Notes: a model not told the origin generated them from the sequence alone. Positions 45,834 through 54,337 are shown, counted from the first letter of the stretch. The stretch: DNA of 64,000 nt from an uncultured Lactobacillus sp. (GCA_937874695.1 CALNAJ010000045.1:1-64000); one strand, 5' to 3'. Made by a program: numbers and translations.

Positions 45834-45906
45834 TGTCCCCACCCGGACTCGAACCGGGATCATTCGCTTAGGAGGCGAGTGCCCTATCCTGTTGTGCTAT
45901 AGGGAC
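45834..45906 (-). tRNA. tRNA-Arg (anticodon CCU)
   Basis: 73 bases. Acceptor GTCCCTA pairs with TGGGGAC plus discriminator A; CCA is not encoded. T arm CCCGG-TTCGAGT-CCGGG is perfect. The anticodon loop CTCCTAA gives CCU, reading AGG. Two mismatches are visible: A12-G23 in the D stem (GCAC/GGGC) and C27-A43 at the base of the anticodon stem (CTCGC/GCGAA). It lies directly downstream of the helicase gene on the same strand and upstream of the repeats. Confidence 0.88.
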
Positions 45907-45962
45907 AATATCAATAATCCGCTTTTAAGTTTACCACGGATTATTTGATTTCAAAAGGTTAA

Positions 45963-47300
45963 TTACTGTTGTGCATCGCGGTCACGCCACTTTTTACGCA
46001 TACCCTTGTTCTTAGTGTGACGGTTCTTATGCTTCTTTTTCTTAGAAGGATTGGGTTCCTGCTTGGCATGCGGCGCACTGGCCTTACCCGCTGGCTTGTT
46101 ACCTGCGACTGCTGACTTACCCGCAATCTTAGGCGTCTTGGCAGTAGCATCATCACTTGACGTCGCAGTTGACGCCGCCTTGGGTGTCACAGCGACCGGC
46201 TTCTCAGTCGTCAACGTTCGCCCACTGAAGTACAGCGGTACCAAGTCGTAGTCGGTCTCCTTCAAGAGTTTCTTGAGGTCCCGTAAATCATGGTCATCCC
46301 CGAGACTGATGACCTGTCCCGGTTCGCCCATCCGGCCGGTCCGGCCAACCCGGTGAACGTATTCGTTCACGGAAGTTGGCAGATCGTAGTTGATCACGGC
46401 CGGTAGCTTAGGAATATCGAGGCCCCGCGCCGCCACATCCGTCGTCAGCAATAAGCGTGTCCGACCCAATCGGAAGTCCTGTAAGGCCTTTTCCCGTTGT
46501 ACTTGACGAAGGTCACTGGTCAGACTCGCCGCAGACATGTGTTCATGATAAAACCGTGTCGCCGTCTGCCGTAAGGTGTTGGCTTGTTTGAAGAAGACCA
46601 ATGCCCGGAAGTTTGGTATCGCCAGCATCCGTTTCAGCATCTGGTCACGCTTGCCCATGCCGACTTGTAAGAGGCCATGCCGGACGACTCCCTGGGTGTT
46701 ATCTTCCTGACGGACGTCAATCCGGGTCACAGACTGTCCAAACCATTGCTCGAGTTCGTGAAGAATTGGCGTATCCGTTGCGGAGAAGAAGCCCAGTTGT
46801 ACATCGGCTGGCATGTCCTGTGCGATTGACCGTACTGTGTCCAGGGTATCCCCCGTCAACAGGTCATCGGCTTCATCGACGATCAGTAAGGAAACCAGGT
46901 GTAGCTTTAGTTTCCGGTCGCTGACCAGGTTCAAGACCCGCCCCGGCGTTCCAACAATGACTTCTGGCCGCTTCTTCAAGCGTTCCGTCTGACGTTTCAC
47001 GTTGGCGCCCCCGGTCAGGGCCACCACCTTCAAATCCAACAGCTTAGCCCAGTCACGCATGACGCGACTGGTCTGAATAGCCAGTTCCTGAGAGGGCTCC
47101 AACACGATCAGTTGGGTCCCATCGCCGGGTAACAGGTTAGCCAAGGCCGGCAGCGTAAACGCCACGGTCTTCCCCGAACCGGTTGGCGCGAGGCCCAAGA
47201 CGTTCTGGTCTCCCGCTAGCGGCTCATAAACTGCCGTCTGAATTGCGGTCGGTTCAGTGTAGCCCAAGTCTTTAAAATGAGCCTCGAATTGTTTTAACAT
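45963..47300 (-). CDS. DEAD-box ATP-dependent RNA helicase
   Basis: Protein of 445 residues. Helicase core: Q motif region EPTAIQTAVYEPL, motif I APTGSGKT, Ia PSQELA, TPGR, motif II DEAD in LLIVDEADDLL, motif III SAT, and motif VI HRVGRTGRMG. The C-terminal 75 residues are an Ala/Lys/Thr-rich tail ending in a very basic stretch (KKKKHKNRHTKNKGMRKKW), probably RNA-binding. It resembles CshB-type helicases of Firmicutes, which act in cold adaptation and RNA turnover. AGAGGA precedes the ATG by 7 bases; it follows an oxidoreductase gene by 15 bases. Confidence 0.9.
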   Translation of the reverse strand: MLKQFEAHFKDLGYTEPTAIQTAVYEPLAGDQNVLGLAPTGSGKTVAFTLPALANLLPGDGTQLIVLEPSQELAIQTSRVMRDWAKLLDLKVVALTGGANVKRQTERLKKRPEVIVGTPGRVLNLVSDRKLKLHLVSLLIVDEADDLLTGDTLDTVRSIAQDMPADVQLGFFSATDTPILHELEQWFGQSVTRIDVRQEDNTQGVVRHGLLQVGMGKRDQMLKRMLAIPNFRALVFFKQANTLRQTATRFYHEHMSAASLTSDLRQVQREKALQDFRLGRTRLLLTTDVAARGLDIPKLPAVINYDLPTSVNEYVHRVGRTGRMGEPGQVISLGDDHDLRDLKKLLKETDYDLVPLYFSGRTLTTEKPVAVTPKAASTATSSDDATAKTPKIAGKSAVAGNKPAGKASAPHAKQEPNPSKKKKHKNRHTKNKGMRKKWRDRDAQQ

Positions 47301-47315
47301 TTATTTTCCTCTTTC

Positions 47316-48317
47316 TTAGTGTTGATCGGCTGGGAACTTCAAGTTAGCGGAGACCCGCAGATCGAATAATACCTGGTTGACCGTCAAACTCCACTGTAAC
47401 CAGCGTTGGTAATCAGCCACGTTTTGCTTGTCATCTGGCGCTTCCAGAATCCGGGCAAAGTCCTCAGCTTCCGGTAACATTGGGTTGGCCAATTCAGCAG
47501 AACTCAAGTCGGTGGCCTTCCCACTGACATCGCGTTCTTCAACGTGGGTCAATTCCCCAGCACTGTCGATAGTGATGGTTTCCTTCAAGCCGTAAATTTC
47601 GGATAAGGCGTAGGAATTGCTGGTCTTCCCAAAGTTAACGGTCACATCGAAGTCACCATAACGCAACATTGCCAAGCCTTTGCCATCGGCGCCGGTTGCA
47701 ATGATCGTTGGGAAGAAAGCCACGTGTTCGGGTTGACCAAACAAGGCGATCGCCAAGTAAATTGGGTAGACCCCCAAGTCTTGAAGTGCCCCACCGGAGA
47801 ATTCCTTGGTGAAGACATTTGGCTGTTCGCCATCCAAGACATTGTCATAACGAGAGGAGTACTTCATGTAAGTCAAAGCTGCCCCTTGAACGGTTGGCAG
47901 TGCCATGAGTGCGTTACTGATAGCCTTGAAGTTTGGCGTATGAACGTGTCGCGCCGCTTCAAAGTACTTCACAGCTGGATGTTGCTTGAGTTCGGCCATA
48001 ATGGCGGCCATTTCGCGTCGGTTACTGAAGGCTGGCTTCTCAACGATGATAGAAATATCCCGGTCAATCGCAGCCATGGCTTGCTTAAAGTGCAAGCTGT
48101 TTGGTGACGCAATGTAAACCACGTCCAAGTTGGCTTGGTCTAACATGGTTTCGTAATCGGTATAGCTCTTTTCGGCCTGGTTCTTCTGAGCGAAGGCGTC
48201 CGCCGTTTCTTGGTGCCGGGAGTAGACCCCAGCCAGCGTGTACCGTTTCGATAAGGCTACCGCCTCGACCAATTGTTGCGTAATCCAGTTCGTCCCTACA
48301 GTTCCAATGCGAATCAT
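47316..48317 (-). CDS. Gfo/Idh/MocA family oxidoreductase
   Basis: NAD(P)-dependent dehydrogenase of 333 residues. RIGTVGTNWITQQLVEAV is the N-terminal nucleotide-binding loop; VVYIASPNSLHFKQAMAAI and IIVEKPAFSN (the EKP motif with catalytic Lys) are family signatures; GGALQDLGVYPIYLAIALFG is the C-terminal domain motif. The sugar or polyol substrate cannot be read. GGAGGG lies 6 bases before the ATG. It is probably co-transcribed with the helicase. Confidence 0.88.
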   Translation of the reverse strand: MIRIGTVGTNWITQQLVEAVALSKRYTLAGVYSRHQETADAFAQKNQAEKSYTDYETMLDQANLDVVYIASPNSLHFKQAMAAIDRDISIIVEKPAFSNRREMAAIMAELKQHPAVKYFEAARHVHTPNFKAISNALMALPTVQGAALTYMKYSSRYDNVLDGEQPNVFTKEFSGGALQDLGVYPIYLAIALFGQPEHVAFFPTIIATGADGKGLAMLRYGDFDVTVNFGKTSNSYALSEIYGLKETITIDSAGELTHVEERDVSGKATDLSSAELANPMLPEAEDFARILEAPDDKQNVADYQRWLQWSLTVNQVLFDLRVSANLKFPADQH

Positions 48318-48485
48318 TGCAATCCCTCCATCGATTTTCTATCGTTAACTTTATTCTAACAGTCGCATCGCGTTAGGCATAGCAATAGAATTAATTTTCT
48401 TTGAAATCTAGGAGAAAAAGTCCCTGTTTTCTGTCCATAAATGTTATATTGAGAGTAACTAATATTATCAAGGGAGGGATTACCG

Positions 48486-48863
48486 GTGAAAGGTCGAGAA
48501 CTCGCATTATTTGGCGTTTCACTCGTGGCTGGTTTAACAGGTGGATTCTCATTACGTAGAAAGAAAAAGCCCCAGCCCAGTGAGTCGCCGTTGTTTTATG
48601 TCGGTACGTGGCAGTTCGTTGACCCCCACAACCAGCGGCGTCACCGGTTAGAAATTAGTCCTAATCTTGACGTGCAGATCGATAACCATCAGCTACAGGT
48701 GTCCGTAAAGAACCTCAACGATCAACAACTTACCTTCCAAGATAAGTTTGGCTATCACTTAACCATTCACGCCAACGAACACCAACCAATTTCCTTTTTC
48801 GATGAAGCCGACGATTGTACTTACGCAATGAAACCACTGGCATCGACGGACCAGTCTTCATAG
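48486..48863 (+). CDS. DUF4828-like small protein
   Basis: Protein of 125 residues. A short hydrophobic N-terminus (LALFGVSLVAGLTGGFSLRR) may be a membrane anchor. The remainder (FYVGTWQFVDPHNQRRHRLEI ... YHLTIHANEHQPISFFDEADD) looks like a compact beta domain, which I associate with DUF4828 of lactobacilli; this assignment is from memory. Function unknown. The start is GTG with GGGAGGG 7 bases upstream. Terminator at 48896-48940. Confidence 0.65.
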   Translation: MKGRELALFGVSLVAGLTGGFSLRRKKKPQPSESPLFYVGTWQFVDPHNQRRHRLEISPNLDVQIDNHQLQVSVKNLNDQQLTFQDKFGYHLTIHANEHQPISFFDEADDCTYAMKPLASTDQSS

Positions 48864-48895
48864 GCTGATGCGCATGCCGGATGTTTTAATACTTA

Positions 48896-48940
48896 ACAAA
48901 GCCGCAATCCCCGAATTTGGGGGCTGCGGCTTTTGTTTAA
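48896..48940 (+). terminator. Terminator of the DUF4828-like gene
   Basis: Arms AACAAAGCCGCA and TGCGGCTTTTGTT, with CCCC/GGGG pairing inside. Confidence 0.8.
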
Positions 48941-49124
48941 GTTATGCAGAAACGGATAAAAATTGTCGCCTGCAGCTGGCACCACCCCGCCTTTCTTCGA
49001 CTAGATAGTTTTTATCCTTTGACGCAAACAAAAAACAGTAGCCAAGCTGACTACTGTCTCAATACATATCTTAAATTTAGTTCCCACAACCATTCACAAG
49101 TGATGCTGATATTAGCCGCAGACG

Positions 49125-49287
49125 GTCAGAAATGGAACCAGCCGTGACAGCGGTGTTGTCTGGCGTTCTTTGCTAGACTACACTGCGGGACGAGCTTTGA
49201 GACGTGGCACTTTCACGGCTCAAAGTCGAGGCGAAAGACCGCTTCATCAGGCTTTCGCCGGTCCCCACAGCAGGTGGAATTTCTGAC
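49125..49287. repeat. Large branched inverted-repeat element, copy 1
   Basis: About 163 bases fully arranged in nested inverted repeats. The outer stem is GTCAGAAAT (49125-49133) / ATTTCTGAC (49279-49287). Arms inside: GCGGTGT / ACACTGC, GGGAC / GTCCC (49187-49191 and 49261-49265), CTTTGAG / CTCAAAG (49195-49201 and 49219-49225) and GGCGAAAG / CTTTCGCC (49230-49237 and 49252-49259). AGCCGTGA (49140-49147) followed by GCGGTG recurs in copy 2. No terminator tract and no reading frame. I do not recognise an RNA class. The part of the gap before it (48941-49124) shows nothing. Confidence 0.7.
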
Positions 49288-49311
49288 GGCCGGAGGCGAA
49301 CAATGCCAGTG

Positions 49312-50073
49312 TTACTTGGTGAAGGCGTGCCAATCGCGGCGGGTACCATTGAACACCGACTTAGCCACCGGCAGATCCTGCCCATTCTGGGTAACCTTCC
49401 CGTTGGCATCGTATTCGATCAACTTGACCTGTTGCGAATGCCCCGACAGCTTACCACCGGCGGTCCAATAATCTTGGCTTGGCAGCACCGGCTTCACGAA
49501 TTGCGTCAACACGGACTTGCTGGCAAAGATGACTACGCCCTGATGGTACTGGTTACTGAGCAACCGTACCAGTGCTTTGAGCTTCTGCCCCTGCGTTGCC
49601 ATTTCCGTATTACTACTATTATATTTACCGTAGTAACTAACCGCTACCATAATAGGTAAGGTTCCTGAATTTTTTTTGACTGTACTTTTAAAGTGGTTGA
49701 ATTGTCGTTGTGCCGAAGTGGTGAAACTAAAGGTATGCGCCACCCCGACTTGAATGTCTGCGCCTTGAGACCGCGAATAATTATCGCTAAAGTCATCGTC
49801 GGTATACGTTGCCCCCGACGTTGCTTGGAGGTAGACAAACGTTTCACTCTTTGCCAACTGCTGAAAGTCTAGGTAACCACTGTCCTGATTGACCGTGACC
49901 CCGCGAACGGGATAGCTGGCCACCTGAGCGCGCTGGTGAGCGTCCCATCGGAACCAGCCCCAGCCACCTCCAATGATGAGTAGCACTAAGGCCAACACGA
50001 TAAACCAGCGGCGATACCGGTGGCGGCGCCGAAACGTGTTGTCATATATGGGTTGATAGTCGCGTCGTTTCAC
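49312..50073 (-). CDS. GH25 lysozyme-like protein, active site degenerate
   Basis: Protein of 253 residues with an N-terminal TM anchor (about residues 22-43, after a basic RRRHRYRR tail). The remainder has the GH25 muramidase fold pattern: VRGVTVNQDSGYLDFQQLAK, FVYLQATSGATYTDDDFSDNY, VGVAHTFSF and the C-terminal KLIEYDANGKV. Active GH25 enzymes have GxDVS (first catalytic Asp) and KATEG; here GVTVN and QATSG stand in their places, and no DxE is seen in PIMVAVSYY. It is probably catalytically inactive or changed in specificity. The GTG start follows a stop codon in frame; AAGGAG lies rather far (14 bases). Confidence 0.75.
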   Translation of the reverse strand: MKRRDYQPIYDNTFRRRHRYRRWFIVLALVLLIIGGGWGWFRWDAHQRAQVASYPVRGVTVNQDSGYLDFQQLAKSETFVYLQATSGATYTDDDFSDNYSRSQGADIQVGVAHTFSFTTSAQRQFNHFKSTVKKNSGTLPIMVAVSYYGKYNSSNTEMATQGQKLKALVRLLSNQYHQGVVIFASKSVLTQFVKPVLPSQDYWTAGGKLSGHSQQVKLIEYDANGKVTQNGQDLPVAKSVFNGTRRDWHAFTK

Positions 50074-50146
50074 CGTCGATCACCATTCTCCTTCGTCAGG
50101 TAGTCTACCCCCCGCTGGAGGTATGCCGTCCATTATACCATGACTG

Positions 50147-51055
50147 TTAGGAATCGTAACGGGTCTGTTCGATAACGTCTCTGACCCGGGTTAAGACAGG
50201 CTTGGTACGTGAAGAACTGCGCAAGACGGTCATCATAAAAAGACTGTCGAGGATCGTCATTTGCGAAATCAGCGAGTACATCCCCTCTGAACGGTACTTA
50301 ACCTCATCCGTCAGGGAGAGGAAAGTGACTGCTGCGGCCTGGGCCAACTCGGAACCGCTGTAACTGGTAATGACGATGATCGCCACCCCATTGCGTTTCA
50401 GTTCCCGTACGATTTCCAAGGTCTCATGATTCCGACCTGAGTGAGAAATCACAATCGCACAGTCTTGGGCCGTCATTCGGGCCGCCTGCATCAGTTGAAT
50501 ATCGTAGTCGGGATGGTAGGTCACGTTCAGCGGTGTCCGCAAGAACTTGTGATAGCCATCAAGGGCCGCTACGGCAGATCCTCCCAAGCCAAAGAAGGCC
50601 ACCGTCTTGGCATTGATGATCTTGATGACGGCTCGTGCCAAATCATCTTCGTTCAATGCTTCGTTTGTTGCCCGTAAAGAATTTATGGAAAAACGAAAGG
50701 TCTTGTTCGCAATCGTCGCGAGTGAATCCCCCTCGGCTAATTCTGGAAAACTATTCTGTTGCGGCGTCATCTCGGCTGCAGTGTGGGCCAAAGCCATCGT
50801 AAATTCCCGATAGTTCGAGTAGTCCATCCGCTTGACGAAACGGGAAATGGTCGCGGTCGAAACCCCCGTGGCACTCGCTAATTCCTTAATCGTCATTTCG
50901 CTGACCACGGCTGGGTTATCCAACGCCAACTGGGCCACCTTTTTTTCCGTCCGAGACAACTGATCATACGTCCCCCGAATCTTTCCAATGGTTGAGCGTG
51001 CGATAGTCGCCGCCCCCTTCCGATAATTTTTAAAAAGATTACCTTTTGTAAACAT
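50147..51055 (-). CDS. MurR/RpiR family regulator of gluconate genes
   Basis: Protein of about 302 residues. The N-terminal HTH_6 domain includes LSRTEKKVAQLALDNP and KELASATGVSTATISRFVKR; the SIS sugar-phosphate-binding domain covers about 140-270 (FFGLGGSAVAALDGYHKFL, VISHSGRNHETLEI). Divergent from gntK, so it likely senses gluconate 6-phosphate and controls the gnt genes. The start is uncertain: the ATG at 51094 would lie upstream of the predicted transcription start, the ATG at 51055 has no ribosome site, and an AAGGGGG further in precedes no standard codon. The conserved part begins near STIGKIRG. Confidence 0.85.
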   Translation of the reverse strand: MFTKGNLFKNYRKGAATIARSTIGKIRGTYDQLSRTEKKVAQLALDNPAVVSEMTIKELASATGVSTATISRFVKRMDYSNYREFTMALAHTAAEMTPQQNSFPELAEGDSLATIANKTFRFSINSLRATNEALNEDDLARAVIKIINAKTVAFFGLGGSAVAALDGYHKFLRTPLNVTYHPDYDIQLMQAARMTAQDCAIVISHSGRNHETLEIVRELKRNGVAIIVITSYSGSELAQAAAVTFLSLTDEVKYRSEGMYSLISQMTILDSLFMMTVLRSSSRTKPVLTRVRDVIEQTRYDS

Positions 51056-51062
51056 TTTACAA

Positions 51063-51099
51063 CATTTCACTTGAAATGTGAAACTTCTTTTCATATAAT
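51063..51099 (+). promoter_or_regulatory. gntK promoter with dyad operator, divergent to the regulator
   Basis: TTGAAA (51071-51076), a 17-base spacer and TATAAT (51094-51099). The -35 lies in TTTCAC-N7-GTGAAA (51065-51083), overlapping CATTTC-N4-GAAATG (51063-51078). On the other strand TATTAT at 51095-51100 may be the -10 of the regulator gene, so one bound repressor could block both. Confidence 0.65.
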
Positions 51100-51261
51100 A
51101 GTCGAAGCGGAAATTTTACATCTGCGCGCTGAACGCTACCGTTTAACAGGTGTCTTGGTGTTTCACGAGCATTGTCGTTGCGTTCTAACGGACGATGCGG
51201 TATCGTTCAAAGCAGGATGATTTTTTTCATTTAATAATCGCACCACGAAAGGAAGAGCACA

Positions 51262-52812
51262 ATGGACTACATGATTGGGGTCGATATTGGCACGACCAGC
51301 GTTAAGACCGTTCTGTATGACACCACGGGTAAGATGCAGGGCTACTCCAACAACCTTTATCCCCTCTACCAGGATGTACCGGACATGGCTGAAGAAGATC
51401 CAGAAGAAATCTTCTCCGCTATCATTGATGGTTTAACGACCGTCTTACGGAAGGCAGACTTGAAGAACGGCGACCTACACGGTGTCTCCTTCTCCGCAGC
51501 AATGCACAGCTTGATTCTGTTAGATGAGAATCACAAACCACTGACGCGGGCCATTACCTGGGCAGATAACCGGGCCGTAAAATACGCTGATGAACTCCGT
51601 GAGAACGGCGTTGGTAAGCAACTTTACGAAAAGACTGGGACGCCAATTCACCCAATGACCCCACTGAGCAAGTTGATCTGGTTACGCAACGAACAGCCAG
51701 ACCTCTTCAAGCAAGCACGTTGGTTCGTGGGGATCAAGGAATACGTCATCTACAAGTTATTTGGCGTGTTACAAGAAGACTACTCCATTGCCAACGCTAC
51801 GGGGCTCTTCAACATCTTCAACATGGACTGGGACGACCAAGCCTTGGAAGTCGCCGGGGTTACCCGCGACCAATTGCCAAAGCTGGTTGATACCACTGAT
51901 CAAATTACTGGCATGAAGGCTGACTATGCCGGCGTTATCGGCATGGATGCCAACACACCATTCGTCATGGGGGCTTCAGATGGTCCTCTGGCTAACTTGG
52001 GAGTTAACGCCATCGATCCCGGCGTCGTTGCCGTAACCATCGGAACATCCGGTGCTGTACGGGTCGTCACCGACAAGCCAAAGATTGATCCTAAGGGCCG
52101 GGTCTTCTGTTACTACCTGTCCAAGGATCACTGGGTCGTTGGTGGACCCGTCAACAACGGTGGGATCGTCTTCCGTTGGGTTCGTGACCAACTCTTCGCA
52201 CCAGAAAAGTTGACCGCAGAACAGATGCACGTGGATTCCTACGATCTCTTAACTGAGATTGCCGAAAAGATTCCAGCCGGTTCCGATGGTCTGATCTTCC
52301 ATCCCTTCCTGGGTGGCGAACGGGCGCCAATCTGGGACGCAAACGCGCGTGGCTCCTTCTTCGGTCTGACGCGGACACACTCACGAGCTCACATGGTGCG
52401 GGCTGCCCTCGAAGGGATCGTCTACAACCTCTACACGGTCATGTTGGCCCTGGAAGAAGTTGTCGGCAAGCCTTCTAGCATCCAAGCAACTGGTGGTTTC
52501 GCCCGTTCTGCTCTCTGGCGCCAAATGCTGGCAGACATCTTCGAACAAGATGTGACGATTCCTGAGAGTCCTGAAGGAACCGCTCTGGGTGCCGCAACCT
52601 TAGGGATGTACGCCTTGGGTATGATCGATGACCTCTCCGTTGTGAAGAACTTCATTGGGGTGGCTAACGTTCACCATCCAAACCCAGACACCTACAGTGC
52701 CTACCGGGCTTTGGTCCCAATCTACATCCGTCTGAGTCGGCAATTGCAATCTGAATACAAGAACATTGCCGAATACCAACGGACACATGTTGATATTTCC
52801 AAAGAGAAATAA
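51262..52812 (+). CDS. gntK: Gluconokinase, FGGY family
   Basis: Cytoplasmic kinase of 516 residues that phosphorylates gluconate to 6-phosphogluconate. MIGVDIGTTSVKTVLYD is the N-terminal phosphate-binding loop, ITWADNRAVKYADEL the substrate segment, and GGFARSALWRQMLADIF the second FGGY signature region. The overall match is to Gram-positive GntK/xylulokinase-like enzymes; the neighbouring GntP permease and RpiR regulator support gluconate. AAAGGAAG precedes the ATG by about 6 bases. Promoter at 51071-51099 leaves a leader of about 155 bases. Confidence 0.9.
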   Translation: MDYMIGVDIGTTSVKTVLYDTTGKMQGYSNNLYPLYQDVPDMAEEDPEEIFSAIIDGLTTVLRKADLKNGDLHGVSFSAAMHSLILLDENHKPLTRAITWADNRAVKYADELRENGVGKQLYEKTGTPIHPMTPLSKLIWLRNEQPDLFKQARWFVGIKEYVIYKLFGVLQEDYSIANATGLFNIFNMDWDDQALEVAGVTRDQLPKLVDTTDQITGMKADYAGVIGMDANTPFVMGASDGPLANLGVNAIDPGVVAVTIGTSGAVRVVTDKPKIDPKGRVFCYYLSKDHWVVGGPVNNGGIVFRWVRDQLFAPEKLTAEQMHVDSYDLLTEIAEKIPAGSDGLIFHPFLGGERAPIWDANARGSFFGLTRTHSRAHMVRAALEGIVYNLYTVMLALEEVVGKPSSIQATGGFARSALWRQMLADIFEQDVTIPESPEGTALGAATLGMYALGMIDDLSVVKNFIGVANVHHPNPDTYSAYRALVPIYIRLSRQLQSEYKNIAEYQRTHVDISKEK

Positions 52813-52919
52813 GTAAGTCCCTGAAATTTTCAGAAAGTAAGCTAACATACAATTAAATTTATGAAACGTTATTGTGGCGATTTCAAAACAAATCGGTTAC
52901 AATGATGTTTGCTTACAGT

Positions 52920-52950
52920 GAAGAGCCGGTGCTGATGCATCGGCTTTTCA
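52920..52950 (+). terminator. Hairpin between gntK and gntP (attenuator or partial terminator)
   Basis: GAAGAGCCG / CGGCTTTTC with a T-containing tail. A TACAAT at about 52899-52904 just upstream might be a -10 box for gntP, but its -35 partner is too far for a standard promoter. Confidence 0.5.
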
Positions 52951-52978
52951 AAATTCTAAAAATGAAAGGGCTTACCTT

Positions 52979-54337
52979 ATGGAACTTATAGCTTTAGTCA
53001 TCGGGGTCATTTTTTTATTGGTTTTAATCATCAAGTTTAAGATCAATACTTTCGTCTCCCTGATTTTGACCTCCGTCCTCACAGCGATTCTGCTGGGGAT
53101 GGATTTAACCAAGATTGCCACGACCGTGGAGGCTGGGATTGGGAGCCAACTGGGTGAACTCTCCTTAGTCTTCGGATTTGGTGCCATGCTGGGTCGGTTA
53201 GTCGCCGATGCTGGTGGGGCCTACGTTATTGCTACCACGTTGATCGACAAATTCGGGAAGAAACGCCTGCAAATGGCCATCATGCTCGCTTCATTTATTC
53301 TGGGTATCGCGCTCTTCTTCGAAGTTGGGATGGTTCTGCTGATCCCAATCGTCTTTGCCATCGCTATTGAAGCCGATGTGCCCATCCTTTACTTAGGGAT
53401 CTCCATGGCGGCCGCACTGTCCGTGACCCACGGATTTCTACCCCCTCACCCGGCACCTGTTGCCATCGCAGCAATTTTAAACGCCAACGATGGGAAGGTC
53501 CTGCTGTTCGGGTTAGTCGTCGCTATTCCGTGTGCCATTGTTGCCGGGCCTATGTTTACCAAGCTGGCCCAGCGTTACGCTCCCGCTGCCTTCGAGCGCA
53601 AGGGAAACCTGTCGTCACTGGGTGAAATCAAGACGTTCAAACCGTCCGAATCACCTAGCTTTGGTCTCTCTGTTCTGACGTCTCTGTTCCCCGTTATCCT
53701 GATGGCCATCACGACCATCTACAAGATGACGGTCGACGGTGGGGCAACGCCAACCAAGAATGCCTCCCTGCTCGACCAAATTGTCGCGCTGATTGGGGAC
53801 CCCGCAATTGCCATGCTGATTTCACTGATGGTGGCCATGTTTACCATGGGTTGGGGTCGAAACCGCAAAACCTCAGAAATCATGGAATCCATCGAAAACG
53901 CCGTGAAGTCCATTGCCATGTTGCTCCTGGTTATCGGGGGTGGTGGGGCCTTCAAGCAAGTCCTGATCGACGGTGGTGTCGGTAAGGAAGTTGCTAAGAT
54001 CTTCATCGACTCCAACATGTCCCCACTGATTCTGGGGTGGCTGGTCGCCGTCGTTCTCCGGGTGGCCTTGGGTTCCGCAACCGTGGCCGCACTGACTGCC
54101 GCCGGAATCGTTGCCCCACTGATGGCCCAAGCCGGTGTTGATCCTGCACTGATGGTACTCGCCATTGGGGCCGGGTCATTGGCCGCCTCTCACGTGAACG
54201 ATGCTGGGTTCTGGATGTTCAGAGAATACTTCGATTTGACGGTGAAGCAGACCCTGAGTATTTGGACCGTGTTGGAAACCGTGATTTCCGTCGTGGGTAT
54301 TCTGATTGTCCTGCTATTAAACATGGCTTTCCACTGA
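52979..54337 (+). CDS. gntP: Gluconate permease, GntP family (copy 2)
   Basis: Integral membrane symporter of 452 residues. LVFGFGAMLGRLVADAGGAYV, FEVGMVLLIPIVFAIAIEAD, VTHGFLPPHPAPVAIAA, LRVALGSATVAALTAAG and SHVNDAGFWMFREYFDL align with the first copy at 42080-43435. It follows gntK by 166 bases on the same strand and is therefore the partner of the kinase. GAAAGGGCTTACCTT precedes the ATG. Confidence 0.92.
   Translation: MELIALVIGVIFLLVLIIKFKINTFVSLILTSVLTAILLGMDLTKIATTVEAGIGSQLGELSLVFGFGAMLGRLVADAGGAYVIATTLIDKFGKKRLQMAIMLASFILGIALFFEVGMVLLIPIVFAIAIEADVPILYLGISMAAALSVTHGFLPPHPAPVAIAAILNANDGKVLLFGLVVAIPCAIVAGPMFTKLAQRYAPAAFERKGNLSSLGEIKTFKPSESPSFGLSVLTSLFPVILMAITTIYKMTVDGGATPTKNASLLDQIVALIGDPAIAMLISLMVAMFTMGWGRNRKTSEIMESIENAVKSIAMLLLVIGGGGAFKQVLIDGGVGKEVAKIFIDSNMSPLILGWLVAVVLRVALGSATVAALTAAGIVAPLMAQAGVDPALMVLAIGAGSLAASHVNDAGFWMFREYFDLTVKQTLSIWTVLETVISVVGILIVLLLNMAFH

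Noticed and set aside
45569..45871. 100-codon frame over the tandem repeats and tRNA
   Set aside because: It is made of repeat units and enters the tRNA gene; the covarying stems explain the sequence better than coding.
49125..49287. Known RNA such as RNase P, SRP RNA, 6S or tmRNA
   Set aside because: The hallmark sequences of these RNAs (for example GAGGAAAGTCC of RNase P or the SRP GGAAG/AGCAG motif) are missing here and at 56287-56509.
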